This document shows, piece after piece, positions 5,646 through 5,903 of a stretch of 5,903 nt of DNA. Origin of the DNA: Deltaproteobacteria bacterium (lineage in GTDB: Bacteria; Desulfobacterota_B; Binatia; UBA9968); NCBI GenBank assembly GCA_022545745.1, contig JACZQL010000107.1, forward strand, positions 1 through 5,903, written 5' to 3'. Under the pieces are notes generated by a model, which had not been told where the DNA came from, did not search any database, and was given only the letters and a program-made list of their open reading frames with translations. The number at the start of each line of letters is the position of its first letter. Position 1 is the first letter of the stretch. The position numbers and the translations under genes are program-made.

Positions 5646-5903
5646 CTAGGGGTGAAATGGTAGATTTCCTAGCAGCGTTTGCGATATATTATTAATATGG
5701 GTTTGGAGTGCCGCCATGAGTTATAAATATTTGCTCTGGGCTTTGCTTAAAATTGCTTAACCAGCGCAGCAACTCCGACTGGTCCGCATGAGCGGACAAT
5801 CCGCTGATTTGCCTTACCTGACATTTTAATGGCACATCGTGACCGAAGATGCGGATGGTGGGCTCTCCGTCCAGAATTCTTCTCCCTCGGGTTCCGTACG
5901 CTT
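5646..5903 (-). pseudogene. 3' end of a beta-CASP metallo-beta-lactamase (RNA-processing exonuclease-like) gene, frameshifted
   Basis: The gene enters from beyond the right edge. Frame one (5901 to the stop at 5692-5694) encodes 69 residues: YGTRGRRILDGEPTIRIFGHDVPL, then ISGLSAHADQSELLRWLSNF, then IFITHGG. These match the C-terminal part of metallo-beta-lactamase RNA exonucleases of the YSH1/CPSF-like group (G.QA.GTRGR.LL.G, SAHAD, HGE), which cleave or trim RNA using two zinc ions in the cytoplasm. The family continues after HGE with an A-A-x-L-x-x-x-I helix. Here that helix appears in another frame: MAALQTHINNISQTLLGN (5664-5717), ending at a stop at 5646-5648. The Glu of HGE is lost at the join. 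A small deletion around 5709-5715 would explain this. It may be a real pseudogene or an assembly error. The missing start is due only to the window edge. Confidence 0.75.

Noticed and set aside
5366..5695. 109-codon plus-strand frame with a hydrophobic N-terminus that looks like a membrane segment
   Set aside because: It starts inside the antisense of the dehydrogenase, runs across its promoter and into the metallo-beta-lactamase remnant, and lacks a ribosome site; the hydrophobic start is an accident of the antisense.

Overview
The window looks like a piece of an uncultured bacterial genome. The GC content is moderate (roughly 50-55% by eye), and it carries small catabolic genes with Shine-Dalgarno sites, an ABC-type solute-binding remnant, a GlcG/HbpS protein, a DUF2848 protein, a Pht4-like Gfo/Idh/MocA dehydrogenase and an amidohydrolase. 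This mix is typical of soil or subsurface lineages rich in aromatic or organic-acid catabolism (for example Tectomicrobia, Deltaproteobacteria-like or NC10-like metagenome bins). That placement is inference; no marker gene in the window fixes the taxon. No tRNA, rRNA, CRISPR array, transposase or other mobile element was seen.

Layout from left to right. Bases 1-388 (+) hold the decayed remnant of a periplasmic solute-binding protein gene, broken over three frames. Bases 391-1089 (-) encode a DUF2848 protein. A 172-bp region (1090-1261) separates it from a divergent small cupin gene (1262-1606, +). The cupin converges on a GlcG/HbpS-family gene (1624-2046, -). That gene lies 20 bp downstream of a solute-binding-fold gene without signal peptide (2067-2993, -), and the two look like one operon. 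A strong 13-bp hairpin terminator (3081-3112) separates them from an upstream pair on the same strand: an amidohydrolase resembling 4-oxalomesaconate hydratase LigJ (3138-4127) and a Gfo/Idh/MocA oxidoreductase resembling Pht4 (4186-5415). A candidate sigma-70-type promoter lies at 5448-5478. Bases 5449-5645 contain no convincing gene but do contain two short palindromes. The right edge (5646-5903, -) is the 3' end of a beta-CASP metallo-beta-lactamase gene with an apparent frameshift.

How it may work together (inference): the dehydrogenase, amidohydrolase/hydratase, cytoplasmic binding-fold protein and HbpS-like protein resemble parts of phthalate and protocatechuate 4,5-cleavage metabolism. 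That route uses a Gfo/Idh/MocA dehydrogenase, a decarboxylase (Pht5) that, from memory, has a binding-protein-like fold, and LigJ. No ring-cleavage enzyme is present, so the real substrate is unknown. The cluster is flanked on both sides by broken genes.
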